Of a stretch of 64,000 bases of DNA, positions 28,251-38,040 are shown piece after piece. The notes under the pieces were generated by a model, which was given only the letters and a program-made list of their open reading frames with translations, had not been told where the DNA came from and did no database searches. Within the stretch, counting starts at the first letter, position 1; every line of letters starts with the position of its first letter. The stretch is from Macrotis lagotis (taxonomy: Eukaryota; Chordata; Mammalia; Peramelemorphia; Peramelidae): contig NC_133660.1 in the NCBI RefSeq assembly GCF_037893015.1, forward strand, positions 282,845,067 through 282,909,066, written 5' to 3'. The position numbers and the translations under genes are program-made.

Positions 28251-28942
28251 GTAACACTAAGGCCCAAGACCTCTGGCCTCCCAAGAGCTCAATCACCTTT
28301 TCCCTGGTCCAGCCAGCCCAGGCCATCCCCTTCTCCATTCAGGGCTAGCAAGTCCCTGGGCCTCTTTTGTCCTACCATGTCCCAACCACCTTGGGGACCA
28401 CAGAGGCTCTGCAGCCCCCACTTGGGCTGGGCTCACACTGAGACCCATCCTCTTCAAGGCAAGGAACATTCAAGAGCCTATTGTTAGAGAAGCACTTTTG
28501 GCTGCTCTCCTCTCCTGGCCCAGCTCAGAGCTCAGGGCTGAGTTTCATGCATTCCTGGCCTCTGGGACTCATTGCTAATTTTCCTACAAAGTCCTAGTGC
28601 CCCCCACCCCCACCCCCAGCTATCACTGCCAACTAGGCCCTTGGTTCCAGCCGGGTCAACGTTCTCCCTCGCAGCTCTCTGGACATCTCATAGAACACTA
28701 ACCACAAAATTCCTTCCCAGTAGCCTAGGTGATTTGAAGCCCTTTTTCTCTTGTCCCTCCCTTGCTCTGGTGCCCTTCTTCTCACCCGGCAGGGCCTACT
28801 TCTGGAAGAAGAGCTCCAAGGCCTACTCAATGGGCTGGAGAGCTCCCCCCTACCCAGCCCTCACATAGAACCTGCTCCTTTTCCTGAGAAGCTGCTATTT
28901 ATTTTCCTAAAGAGACTATTTTTGTACAAATTGGCCAAATGG

Positions 28943-28948
28943 AATAAA
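28943..28948 (+). terminator. FOSL1: FOSL1 poly(A) signal
   Basis: AATAAA lies 693 bases after the stop. It follows an AU-rich block (GCTATTTATTTTCC, GACTATTTTTGTAC) of the kind that destabilises immediate-early mRNAs. Confidence 0.85.
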
Positions 28949-28984
28949 AGGACTGAAGGCTACTTTTGGGTGGTGTCTCCCTGG

Positions 28985-29270
28985 GCCCTGGGAATCTGAG
29001 CCCACAAAACACTGGCTAGCCAAACAGGGAAGCATCCGAGAACCCGGAATGCCAGTATCCTTAAAACGTGGGGCATAACATGTCAGAGCAGGGGGGATCT
29101 GAGAACACAGAACGTCGGACCAGAGAGTGACCTTGGAACACAGAGCACGCAATGTCACCTGGAATGAAGTTTAGGCATCATCTAATCTAACCTCACTTTA
29201 CCGATGAAAACACTGAGGCCGAGAGAGGAGCTTGGACTCGTCCTGGATGAGATGGCCAGGCCAGGGATAT
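28985..29270. other. Intergenic FOSL1-CCDC85B: old repeat remnants
   Basis: Units of the type AACACAGAACGTCGGACCAG repeat over 28985-29160, then CATCTAATCTAACCTCACTT-type MIR wording to 29260. From 29270 to 29860 I see only moderate-GC non-coding sequence. Confidence 0.5.
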
Positions 29271-29864
29271 GACTCAAGCCTCTAAGTTCCTCCACTTGTA
29301 CTCTCAAAGATGCCAGGAAGCTTGGGAATGGGAAGGGGGGGGGATGCCTTTCCTACCGGGAGAGTCTCCACATTAGTCAGGAAGGGGGGTAGTGCACCAC
29401 AATCACTGCCTCTCGGCAATCCCAGTGGCCTGCCTGCCAGGCCCCAAGGTATCCTGCCCCTTGGCCCGCTCTGAAGTCCCAGCGGAGGGGGGGGGCACCT
29501 CGGGTTCCTCTTTATCTGGACCTTGAACCCCACCACCTGCTTCCTGCCCCATTGTCTTGACCAGAAACATCCTGGACCGGGCAGGAAGGAGCCTGGACGG
29601 GTGGGGGCCTGGCTTTGCCATGGAACTCTGGATGTCCGCTGAAGATGGGCTCCCGCACACAACTCTCGGGGCCAGCTGCCTCCCCCACTCCATCTTCCCC
29701 GGTCAGAGCGCCCAAGTCTCCCCAGGGAGCTACCTCCGAGCCCCAGCCAGGGCGGTTGTGCGGCTGGGGCCGGGGGCTCCCCCGTGGCTTCCCGCCCCCC
29801 CCATGGCGCCGAGGTCCCCAAACACAGCAAGGTCCAGGCCCTCGGGCTGGGATGTCTCGGCAGT

Positions 29865-29870
29865 TTTATT
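29865..29870 (-). terminator. CCDC85B: CCDC85B poly(A) signal
   Basis: Minus-strand AATAAA only 28 bases past the stop codon, giving a remarkably short 3' UTR. Confidence 0.8.
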
Positions 29871-29897
29871 GCCCGAGAGCCGGGGCGTCCGGGCCGG

Positions 29898-30596
29898 TCA
29901 GTCGTCGGGGGAGCAGGCCAGGTGCAGCTGGTCGGGGCTGCCCACGCTGCCCGTGCTGGAGCTGCCGTCGCCCACGTCCCGGGTCCCGCACGGGGGCAGC
30001 CCCAGCTCGGGCCCGGGGGCGCCGGCGGGCTCGGGCCCGGCCTCGGCGGCGGCGGCCCCGCGGTCGGCGGCCCCCGCGGCGGCGGCCGGGGCCTCGGCGG
30101 CGGCGGCGGCGGCGGGGTCGGGCGCGGCGGGCGGCGGCGGGCCCCAGCGCTCCTCGAGCGCCAGGCAGAGCTCCTTGAGCGCCAGGTTCTCGCGCAGCAG
30201 CTCGTCCTGGCGGCCCTCGAGCTGCGCCAGCTTGGCCCAGCAGCCGGCCAGCTCGTCGCGCAGGGCGCGGGAGGCGTGCGCGCCGAAGAGCTGCCACTGG
30301 CGGGCCAGGCGGCGGCCCTTCTGGCGCTCGTGGTCCAGGAAGCAGCAGAGGTCGCGCAGCTCGCCGTTGTCCTCCTGCAGCCGCCGGTTGACCTGCTTGA
30401 GCTCGCGGATCTCGGCCAGGTGGCCCTGCAGCTGCCGGTTGACCTCCTGCATGAGGCGGCCGCGCTGCACCAGCGCCGCCAGCTTGGCCGCCTCCTCGCG
30501 CCGCAGCCGCCGCACCAGCTCCTCCTTGGCCAGCGCCGCCAGCTCCGCGTCGCTCGGGGGCCGCCCCGCGCCGCCCGCCGCCTCGCCGCCCTCCAT
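29898..30596 (-). CDS. CCDC85B: CCDC85B (DIPA), coiled-coil adaptor
   Basis: Intronless 232-residue frame on the minus strand (human 202). A first coiled coil covers about 17-95, containing KEELVRRLRREEAAKLAALV and GRLMQEVNRQLQGHLAEIRE, then CCFLDHERQKGRR; a second lies near 115-150 with EGRQDELLRENLALKELCLA. The tail GDGSSSTGSVGSPDQLHLAC ends SPDD, almost as in human. The extra length sits in an alanine/proline-rich linker (about 153-200). The family acts at adherens junctions and as a nuclear co-repressor that binds TCF4 and other factors, and the human protein was first found as a partner of hepatitis delta antigen. Strong GC bias belongs to the CpG island. Overlapping longer frames on both strands are by-products of GC richness. 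Divergent from FIBP, convergent with FOSL1. Confidence 0.96.
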   Translation of the reverse strand: MEGGEAAGGAGRPPSDAELAALAKEELVRRLRREEAAKLAALVQRGRLMQEVNRQLQGHLAEIRELKQVNRRLQEDNGELRDLCCFLDHERQKGRRLARQWQLFGAHASRALRDELAGCWAKLAQLEGRQDELLRENLALKELCLALEERWGPPPPAAPDPAAAAAAEAPAAAAGAADRGAAAAEAGPEPAGAPGPELGLPPCGTRDVGDGSSSTGSVGSPDQLHLACSPDD

Positions 30597-31902
30597 GGCC
30601 CCCGGCCGGCCGCGGCCCGCGGGCGCCTCCCGGGCGCGGGGCGGGCAGGGGCGCCGAGGCTCGGGCCGGCCGCGGGCGGCGGCGGCGGCGGCGGCGGAGG
30701 GGAGAGTGGGGCGCGGGGCGGGGCCCCGACGTCACGGGGACGCGGCCAATGGGGCCGCACCGCGGCGCGCGGGGGCGGGGCCTCTCGGCGCGGCCGGCTC
30801 CGCCCCCGCCCCGGGGCGCCCTCTCCCCCGCCCCCGCCCCGGCCTCTCCTCGCACTCCGAACCCGGGGTGGGGGTGGGGGGCCGGGGCGCCCTCTCGGGG
30901 GGGGGGTCTTCTCCGCCGTGCCTGCGCGGGGAGGCCCCCCGCACCCCACCGTGCCCCCGCCGGGCCCGCCGCCACCTCTGCCGGAATCCCAGCCCCCCAC
31001 CCCGGCCTCGGATCTGCCCCGGGGCGCCCCGGGGCGCTGTCCCCCGCCGCTCCTGCTGCATTCCAGCCCCCTGGCCCCCCGCGCCTGCCGGGGCTGAGCG
31101 GGCCTCTTTGTCTCCATCGCCCTCCTGTCACCCCCTGGCACTCCGTGGGGACCCCTTCGTGGAGGCGCTAGACGACCCTCCGGGAGCCCAGCCCCCCCCA
31201 GCTCTCCCTTTGCTCCGCGGGCCCCCCTCTGCCACCTGGGGACCGGTCCCACGGCTCCAAGTGGGGCTCATTGTCCCCGGCCCCGAGCGCAGGAGGGCCT
31301 GGGGGGGTGCGGGTGGGGGAGGGGGAGAATGCAGGGAGCAGACACGGGGGGGGGGAGGGCAGACCCCAATGGGGAGGAAGTAGGGACGGACGAGAGGCAG
31401 GAGGAGGAGGTGGGCAGAGGAGCGGGGCGCTCTGATGGCCCTTGCTGGGGCAGGGGCCTTGTAGGGGCCCCCCACGCCTGTGAGGCCCCCCCTCCTTTAG
31501 CATCTGGATCCCCCGGCCCCCCGTCTCCTAATGACCTTGGATAGCTTTGTGCATCGACTCCTGCGGGCATGGCCTTGGCCGGCGCTGCTCCGGCCTCAGC
31601 CTTTGGGGCTCGGCCGGTCTTACTCATTTGGGTGGTTGGACCGGGGCGCTGGGGGGGGCGGGGGGACGGCCCAGGGGGCGACAATAAGAGAGGAGAGCTG
31701 CGGCGGAGGGCTGGGGAGCTGCGCAGGGGGGAATGGGGGGCCTGGGGGCTGGGGCGGCGTCTGGGGGTGCGCTGGGGGGAGGGGAGGGGGGCCAGGACAG
31801 GAGGCGGGGCGCCCCCTTTGTGGGGAAGGGCTGCTTCTTTGGACGGGGCGGGGCCGGGGGCGGGGCTTCCCCGGGCTCCTCCCAAGGCGCCGCCCTTCCG
31901 AA

Positions 31903-31940
31903 CCGGAAGTGGTCCGTGGCGGCCGCGGGAGCCCGGAAGT
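31903..31940 (+). promoter_or_regulatory. FIBP: Twin ETS sites in the FIBP promoter
   Basis: CCGGAAGT occurs at 31903-31910 and 31933-31940, in the same orientation and exactly 30 bases apart, 47 bases before the ATG. Paired GABP/ELF-type sites are usual in TATA-less housekeeping promoters. Confidence 0.65.
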
Positions 31941-31986
31941 GGCGGCTCCGGGGTCGGCTCGGGGCGTCCGGGCGCCCGGCTCCGCC

Positions 31987-34900
31987 ATGACCAACGAGCT
32001 GGACATCTTCGTGGGCAACACGACCCTCATCGACGAGGACGTCTACCGGCTGTGGCTGGACGGATACTCGGGTGCGGGCGGGGGCTGTGGGGGCTGCGGG
32101 GGCGGGGCGGGGCTGCGGGGGGCGGGGCTGCGGGGGTCGCGCCGCGCCGCGCTCCCCTCCCCCGCCCGCCCCCAGCGCCCGTCTCCCCCGCAGTGAACGA
32201 CGCGGTGGGGCTGCGCGTGCGCTCGGGCATCCTGGAGCAGACGGGCGCCACGGCCGGCGTGCTGCAGAGCGACACCATGGACCACTACCGCACCTTCCAC
32301 ATGCTGGAGCGCCTGCTGCACACGCCGCCCAAGCTGCTGCACCAGCTGGTCTTCCAGATCCCGCCCTCCCGCCAGGCGCTGCTCATCGAGAGGTGGGGCG
32401 GGCCGAGCCGAGCCCCGCCCCGAGCAGAAGCCCCGCCCCGAGCAGAAGCCCCGCCCCGAGCAGAAGCCCCGCCCCGCCCTGACCCCGCCCCGAGCTGAAG
32501 CCCCGCCCTGACCCCCGAGCCGACGCGACGCCCCGCCCCCGAGCCGACGTCCCGCCCCGAGCTGAAGCCCCGCCCATCCCGAGCCGGCGCCCCGCCCTGA
32601 CCCCGCCCCGAGCTGAAGCCCCGCCCCACCCCAAGCCGACGCCCCGCCCCCCGAGCCGAAGCCCCGCCCGGACCCCCGCCCCGCTCCCCCACCCCGGACA
32701 CCCCCTTTCTCCGCGCTCTCCCCCCAGGTACTACGCCTTCGACGAGGCCTTTGTGCGGGAGGTGCTGGGGAAGAAGCTGTCCAAGGGCACCAAGAAGGAC
32801 TTAGATGACATCAGCACCAAGACCGGGGTGACCCTGAAGAGCTGCCGCCGGCAGGTCCGGGCTCTATGCCCCGCGCCCTCCCGCCTCTGCCCCCGGAGTG
32901 CCCCCTCCCACCCGCCTGGGGGCTGCTCCCCGGCGCCAGCCTCCTGAATCTGGCGCTCGGACCCCCCTTTCCCAGCTTAGCTCTCGGGCAGGGTGAGAAC
33001 TAGGACAGGAAGAGTGGGGCTTTGTCCCCACTGGCCCTGCCGGGGAGGCCGGAGACCTGGCTGCTGCTTCCAGCTCTGCCTCCGACTCCCTGGGGCACCT
33101 CTCTTTTCTGGGACCTGGCTTCCTCTGCAGAGGCCCCCAGAACCCCCAGCCTGGAAGCAGGAGACCCTGAGCTCAGATCTGATCCCAGGCCCTGGGACCC
33201 AAGGCCCTGCCCCCTCAGTGTCTCATGGTGAAGTGCCAGCACTTCAGGTACACCATCGGCACTTCATAATGGATCCCTGAGCCCCCGTCAGCTCTTCCGT
33301 CTGCTGAATATGGCCCAGGCACCCTGCCCTAAGTCTCCCCCCCCTCCCCAAAGGATGGGGTCACACCCCAGCTGACAGTGACATTTGATGTGAGCCTGTG
33401 CCCTAGGTGCTGTGATTGTCCCCATTATTCAGATAGGTAAACTGAGGCTGGATGGTCAGGTGACACAGTGCCCGAGACGGTATTAAACTCAGATTTTCCT
33501 GACCATCCTGCCCCCACCCCCCAGGAAGTATCTATCTAGTACTTCCTGAAGACCTCCCGAGGGCAACTCATCCTCCCTTGGGCCCCACTGCCTGTTAGGA
33601 TGTTCAAGTGTCCACTTGAGTGTCCCTATTACCCCCCCCACACACTCCTTAGCCACTCCCTCCTGGCCAGAGGACTTCTGATCACCTGAGACTTCTTTCC
33701 TCCAGGCTCTGACTTTGCTGAGACAACGGACTAAAGTTAGGGGAGATTTCTGTTTCTAAATGAGCAGACCAAGAAACTGGGCATCTAAACTAACAAACAA
33801 ACTGCAAAAAAGAACAATTAACAATCCCCAGTTCGGTACCAGTTTTGAAATTCTGATACCGAAAGGAGAGATGAATAAAATTCAGAGGAAGAAAACCACT
33901 GAAATCCTTTTTTAAAAAACCCTGAACCTACTAGGCGCTACGTGCCAAACTAGTGGAAAAGCCAATGGTTTGATTTTTAAAAATCCAAATGATAACATTA
34001 GCAACACAAAGTCAGCCCCAGGGAAGATGACATTAGGGCAGCTTCCAAGCTCTGAATTCTCAGGACCTTCCCCTGGCTCTCAGACCTGGCAGCACCCCAG
34101 GCCTCCTACCTCACCCAGCTGCCTTTCCTACCCCACAGTTTGACAACTTCAAGAGAGTCTTTAAGGTGGTAGAGGAGATGCGGGGCTCCCTGGCTGGCAA
34201 CATCCAACAGCATTTCCTCCTTTCCGACCGGCTGGCCAGGTGAGGGGCCTGGGGGCTGCCGGGGGGAGGGGGGCTTGGCCCTGGGGGTCTGGAGTCCGGC
34301 TAAGAACCCAGGCTCCCCCAGGGACTACGCTGCCGTTGTCTTCTTCGCCAACAACCGCTTTGAGACCGGGAAGAAGAAGCTGCAGTATCTGACATTTGGG
34401 GACTTGGCCTTCTGTGCTGAGCTGATGATTCAGAACTGGACGCCTGGCGCTGTGGGTGAGCAGCCCCCCCCCCCCCCCCCCCCCCCCCGCCCTCGCCTAG
34501 GCTGTGGGTGAGCAACCTCCCCGCCCCCCCCCAACAAAATGCTCTTGACTCAAGGTCCCACCTGTTCTTCATCTCCCAAGACTATTGCCTGGCTCATGGA
34601 AGCAGGGAGGTCCCCCAGGCCCCAGAGCAGGAGCAACTGAGTCTAGGGACCTTCCGGACTTTAGTCTCATCCTTCCCTAAGGAAAACTGAGTCACCATAT
34701 CCTGATTCAGGCCTTTCCTATCTCCCCTCTAATTTTCTGAGAGGCCCAGCTACAGGGCAGCCCAAGGTCACACCACTCATCAACACCTGAGGCAAGATTG
34801 GAACCCAGGTCTCCTTGACTGTGGGGTCCCAGGTTTATAAATGACTGAGCCAGAGTTCTGGCTCCCCAGCCAGCCGGGTTGCTCTTCCTCTCCAAAACCT

Positions 34901-36143
34901 GGCCAGATGGGGCCTGTAGCACATGCTCAGGCCTCACCTGGTTCTCCCTGCTCTCTCGGGACCCTTCTGCAGACTCTCAGGTGGATGACATGGACGTTGA
35001 CCTGGACAAAGAATTTCTCCAAGACCTGAAGGAGCTCAAGGTGTTGGTGACCGACAAGGACCTTCTGGATCTGCACAAGAGGTGGCTGGGGCTGGAGGTG
35101 GGGTCTGGAACTGAAAGGGGGGATTCAGGGGCCCAGGGTGGGGCCTGCCTGACCCCTGCCTTCCTCCTCACAGCTTGGTATGTACTGCTCTCCGTGGCAA
35201 ACTTAGCATCTTTCCAGAGATGGAAGCCAACTTCAAGGTGCGTTCCCTCTAGGCTGCAGACTGAAGGAGCTTCCAGCCCCTGGTCCCCGGCCTGCTGCCT
35301 GTGCAAAGGCCCAGAGAGGGGAGCAGCTTTCCTCAGGGCTGCACAGGACCAGGGCCCAGGCTCTTGAAGCCCCAGGCCAAAGCACATCCTTCCCTCCCTT
35401 GCCCAGCTTGGCGGCCCACACCCTGGGTTCTTTAGTGACTGCAGGAGATGCTGCTGCTGATCCTGGCAGGCTCACAGGGGCCACGCTGATCCAGCAGCCC
35501 TGTGGGAAGAGGGTAGTGTTAGAGGTGGGGGGTCCTCTGCCTGGGGTTCTGGGCTCTCTGGGGTGATAGGCACAGACCTCAGAAACCCTGGCTTCCTGGC
35601 CCCACAGAACCTGTCCCGAGGGCTGGTCAACATCGCCTCCAAGCTAACCCACACCAAGGATGTGCGGGACCTGTTTGTGGACCTCGTTGAGAAGGTGGGC
35701 TCCCCCTCGCTTTTCACTGTCTCATCATGTGCCCCTTTGCCTCCTCCTCTGCAATCCATCCTGCCCATCTCAACTGTGACTTGTTATAATTGAAAATCTG
35801 GGGTTGGGGAAGGGAGAGTGAAGCTGAGCTCTCCTGTCTTCCCAAAGTTTATAGAGCCATGTCGCTCCGACCGGTGGCCCCTGAATGATGTCCGGCTCTT
35901 CCTGAACCAGTATTCTGCTTCAGTCCACTCTCTGGATGGCTTTCGGTGAGAGCCTCTTGCTCCTGCCCTGCTCCCCCCACCCCTGGGCTGCCAGCCCCCA
36001 GCACCAGATACCCCAGGCCAGCCCAGATACCACTGTGTCTTGGTCCCTCTCATGCCGTTCTCTCCATTGCCAGGCATCAGGCCCTCTGGGATCGCTACAT
36101 GGTGACCCTTCGCAGCTGCCTCCTGCGCATGTATCATGACTGA
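31987..36143 (+). CDS. FIBP: FIBP, acidic FGF intracellular-binding protein
   Basis: Ten coding exons join in frame: 31987-32071, 32194-32392, 32728-32854, 34139-34239, 34322-34455, 34973-35081, 35174-35237, 35608-35694, 35848-35945 and 36074-36143, giving 357 residues, the length of the main human isoform. Landmarks are [20 protein letters not shown] at the start, [60 protein letters not shown] with V for the human [20 protein letters not shown] and the end [10 protein letters not shown]. The protein binds internalised FGF1 and is found in nucleus and cytoplasm; loss in humans causes an overgrowth syndrome. It has no signal peptide or membrane segment. Oddities: intron 2 is a GC-box minisatellite and the exon 5 donor is duplicated 52 bases downstream beyond a 25-base C-run. 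Confidence 0.97.
32398..32697 (+). repeat. GC-box minisatellite in FIBP intron 2
   Basis: About 300 bases of units like CCCCGCCCCGAGCAGAAG and CCCCGCCCCGAGCTGAAG, with GAGCCGA variants, 15-21 bases long. It fills nearly the whole intron between exon 2 and exon 3 and contains over a dozen reverse Sp1 boxes. Confidence 0.85.
32855..34138. other. FIBP intron 3, no further gene
   Basis: The 1.28-kb intron contains MIR-like wording (CCATTATTCAGATAGGTAAA, 33420-33450) and AT-rich sequence at 33720-34000. No alternative exon is evident. Confidence 0.5.
34464..34488 (+). repeat. 25-base poly-C run at FIBP exon 5 donor
   Basis: An uninterrupted C-run begins eight bases after the GT of the exon 5 donor. 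It is a likely site of length change and of sequencing error. Confidence 0.9.
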
Positions 36144-36491
36144 AGGGCCCCCAGGCCTGTTCCGCAGGGCCCCTGTCCAGCAGTTCCTCCTCTGGGCTTT
36201 CCTGCCCTTCAGATGTGAGAGGTTGGAGGGTGAGCCCAGGCCCAGGAGGGCAGCTCCCTCTGACACCAGTCCAGCATCCCTTCTCGCCATCTCCCCTTTT
36301 GGCAGGCAGGGGGGCCTGGGTCACAGGGAGGGGAGCTTCTTGGCCTCAGGCCTGAGAAACCTGCTCCCATGTCCCCCAGTTTGGCCCTTCCTGCCCAGTG
36401 ATGGGAGCCAGACCCCCAGAGAGGGGAGCTCAGCCCCCGACCCCACCGCTCACCCTAGGCCATGGGGGCAAGAATGCCACTTTGTGCTGAT

Positions 36492-36497
36492 AATAAA
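36492..36497 (+). terminator. FIBP: FIBP poly(A) signal
   Basis: AATAAA 349 bases after the stop codon, within TGATAATAAATTGGCAG. Confidence 0.85.
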
Positions 36498-36777
36498 TTG
36501 GCAGACTTGGGGTGAGCTCCGACCATGGGGAGTCTGACCATGGGTGATTCCTGGGCCTGGAACAGGATCCTGGAGGTGGTGGGGGCATCTGGGTGGGGGG
36601 GTAGTGAGGGGTCTTGGAAAGGCCACTAGGGCAGCAAAGAAAAGGCCTGGCTTCAGGCCCTCACCGCTTACACTTCTACACCTCCGGGGCCCTTCGGTTC
36701 TAAAGAGGGGTCCTTTGTTCTCTGGGCTTAATGTTTCCCCCAGCCTGGACCCCAGGGCTAAGCATCCGGGTTCTAAA

Positions 36778-36905
36778 GTTATTGTTCAGCTACTTACATC
36801 GACTCTCTGTGACCCCATTGGGGGTTTTCTGAGCAGAGATGCTACAGTGGTTTGCCAGTGCCTTCTCCAACTCTTTCTACAGACAAGGAAACTGAGGTTC
36901 CCCAG
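36778..36905 (-). repeat. MAR1-like SINE, partial
   Basis: TTATTGTTCAGCTACTTACA, CTCTGTGACCCCATTGGGGG and ACAGACAAGGAAACTGAGGT in reverse orientation, between FIBP and CTSW. The rest of the 36.5-38.0 kb gap shows no gene. Confidence 0.7.
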
Positions 36906-37999
36906 CTAGGAAGGTCTGAGGATGGGTTTGCATTCAGTGCTCCCTGGCCCCCTAGCACCCCAAAGATATAAGTTGAGGCCTCCTCATCTGTTTTAGTTGT
37001 GGGGGGAAGCTGAGGACAGAGTTAGCAACCACCAAACTCGTGAGAAAGAGGAGACCTGGATGGGAGCAGGGGTTCTTTGCCTCATTGGTGTTGCAGCCCC
37101 TCTGGGGAACCCCAGAGTCATGGCTATTGTTTTCTCATTCATAATGGAAGAAAATGCTCCATTTCAGATAGAGGTTCATGAAAAGAAACGATTTTACACC
37201 ATCTAAATTCAGAACCTGCCCCCCCCCCATCTATCCATGGACCCAGGTGGAGAGCAGAGGGACTGGATTAGACAATAACGCAGTCAGAAGGTTTCTGGAC
37301 TCGGCTGGAGGTCTGGGGGGTGGGGACCTCAGATCAGGCCCCAGCTGAGCAGCCTGAAAGAGCTTGGGTGGAAACCTCTCATCCTGGCAGCGCCCACTTC
37401 TAATGGGCCCCGGTGTGCCTAAGCACTGCATTATCTTAGAGGTAGTCAAGGAAAGCATGGTGACTTGGCCAAGGTCACTCAGCTAGTAAATGTCTAAGAT
37501 CAAATTTGAACCCAGATCTTGGTACATTACCCCCCCCTCCCCCAAGCCGCCCATGTCAAGTTACAGGAGGGCACAAGCTTGAGAGGGGGCAGCATGCGTT
37601 TGTTGTGGCAGAGAGAAACATTTGTTCCAAAAACGATCTAGGGGTCTCAGTGAGCTCAATAAGAGTTAGTTGTAGATCATGTGTGGCCAGTCTTGGCTGC
37701 CTTGAACTTCCAGGGATAGGGAGATGATCCCCCCTTTTACTGTTTTCAGCCCCCATCTATTTCTAACCATTCAGACTTCCCTAGAGAAGTTTAGACCCCT
37801 CCTTAGAGGTCTTCAGGCAGATCCTCTGGCTCTGGGGCCCCTCAGCATGTGGGGGCTGGCCCAGACCACCTTGGAAGTCCTCTGATGGACTCTTGGGGGC
37901 TCTTTCCAGCTCCCACATCCTCCCACCATCTGTTTGTTCCCTTCTTGACAAGCCTCCCCTCCATTTGCCAGTTCAGTTTGGTGACCAAGGACCAACGGC

Positions 38000-38005
38000 T
38001 TTATT
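38000..38005 (-). terminator. CTSW: CTSW poly(A) signal
   Basis: Minus-strand AATAAA 36 bases past the CTSW stop codon, within CTCAATAAAGCCG. Confidence 0.85.
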
Positions 38006-38040
38006 GAGCTCCAAACACAGCAGGGGGGGGGACTGAGTCC

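Larger units (their letters stand above)
29920..32700. promoter_or_regulatory. CpG island of CCDC85B and FIBP
   Basis: Dense CpG and GC boxes run from the CCDC85B coding region through the 1.39-kb gap between the two start codons to FIBP intron 2. No coding potential is credible inside the gap itself (30597-31986); G-runs at 31290-31360 and C-runs dominate it. Confidence 0.8.

Noticed and set aside
29282-31383. Frames of 656, 608, 437 and 421 residues around CCDC85B
   Set aside because: All overlap the clear CCDC85B frame in other frames or on the opposite strand and show no domain.
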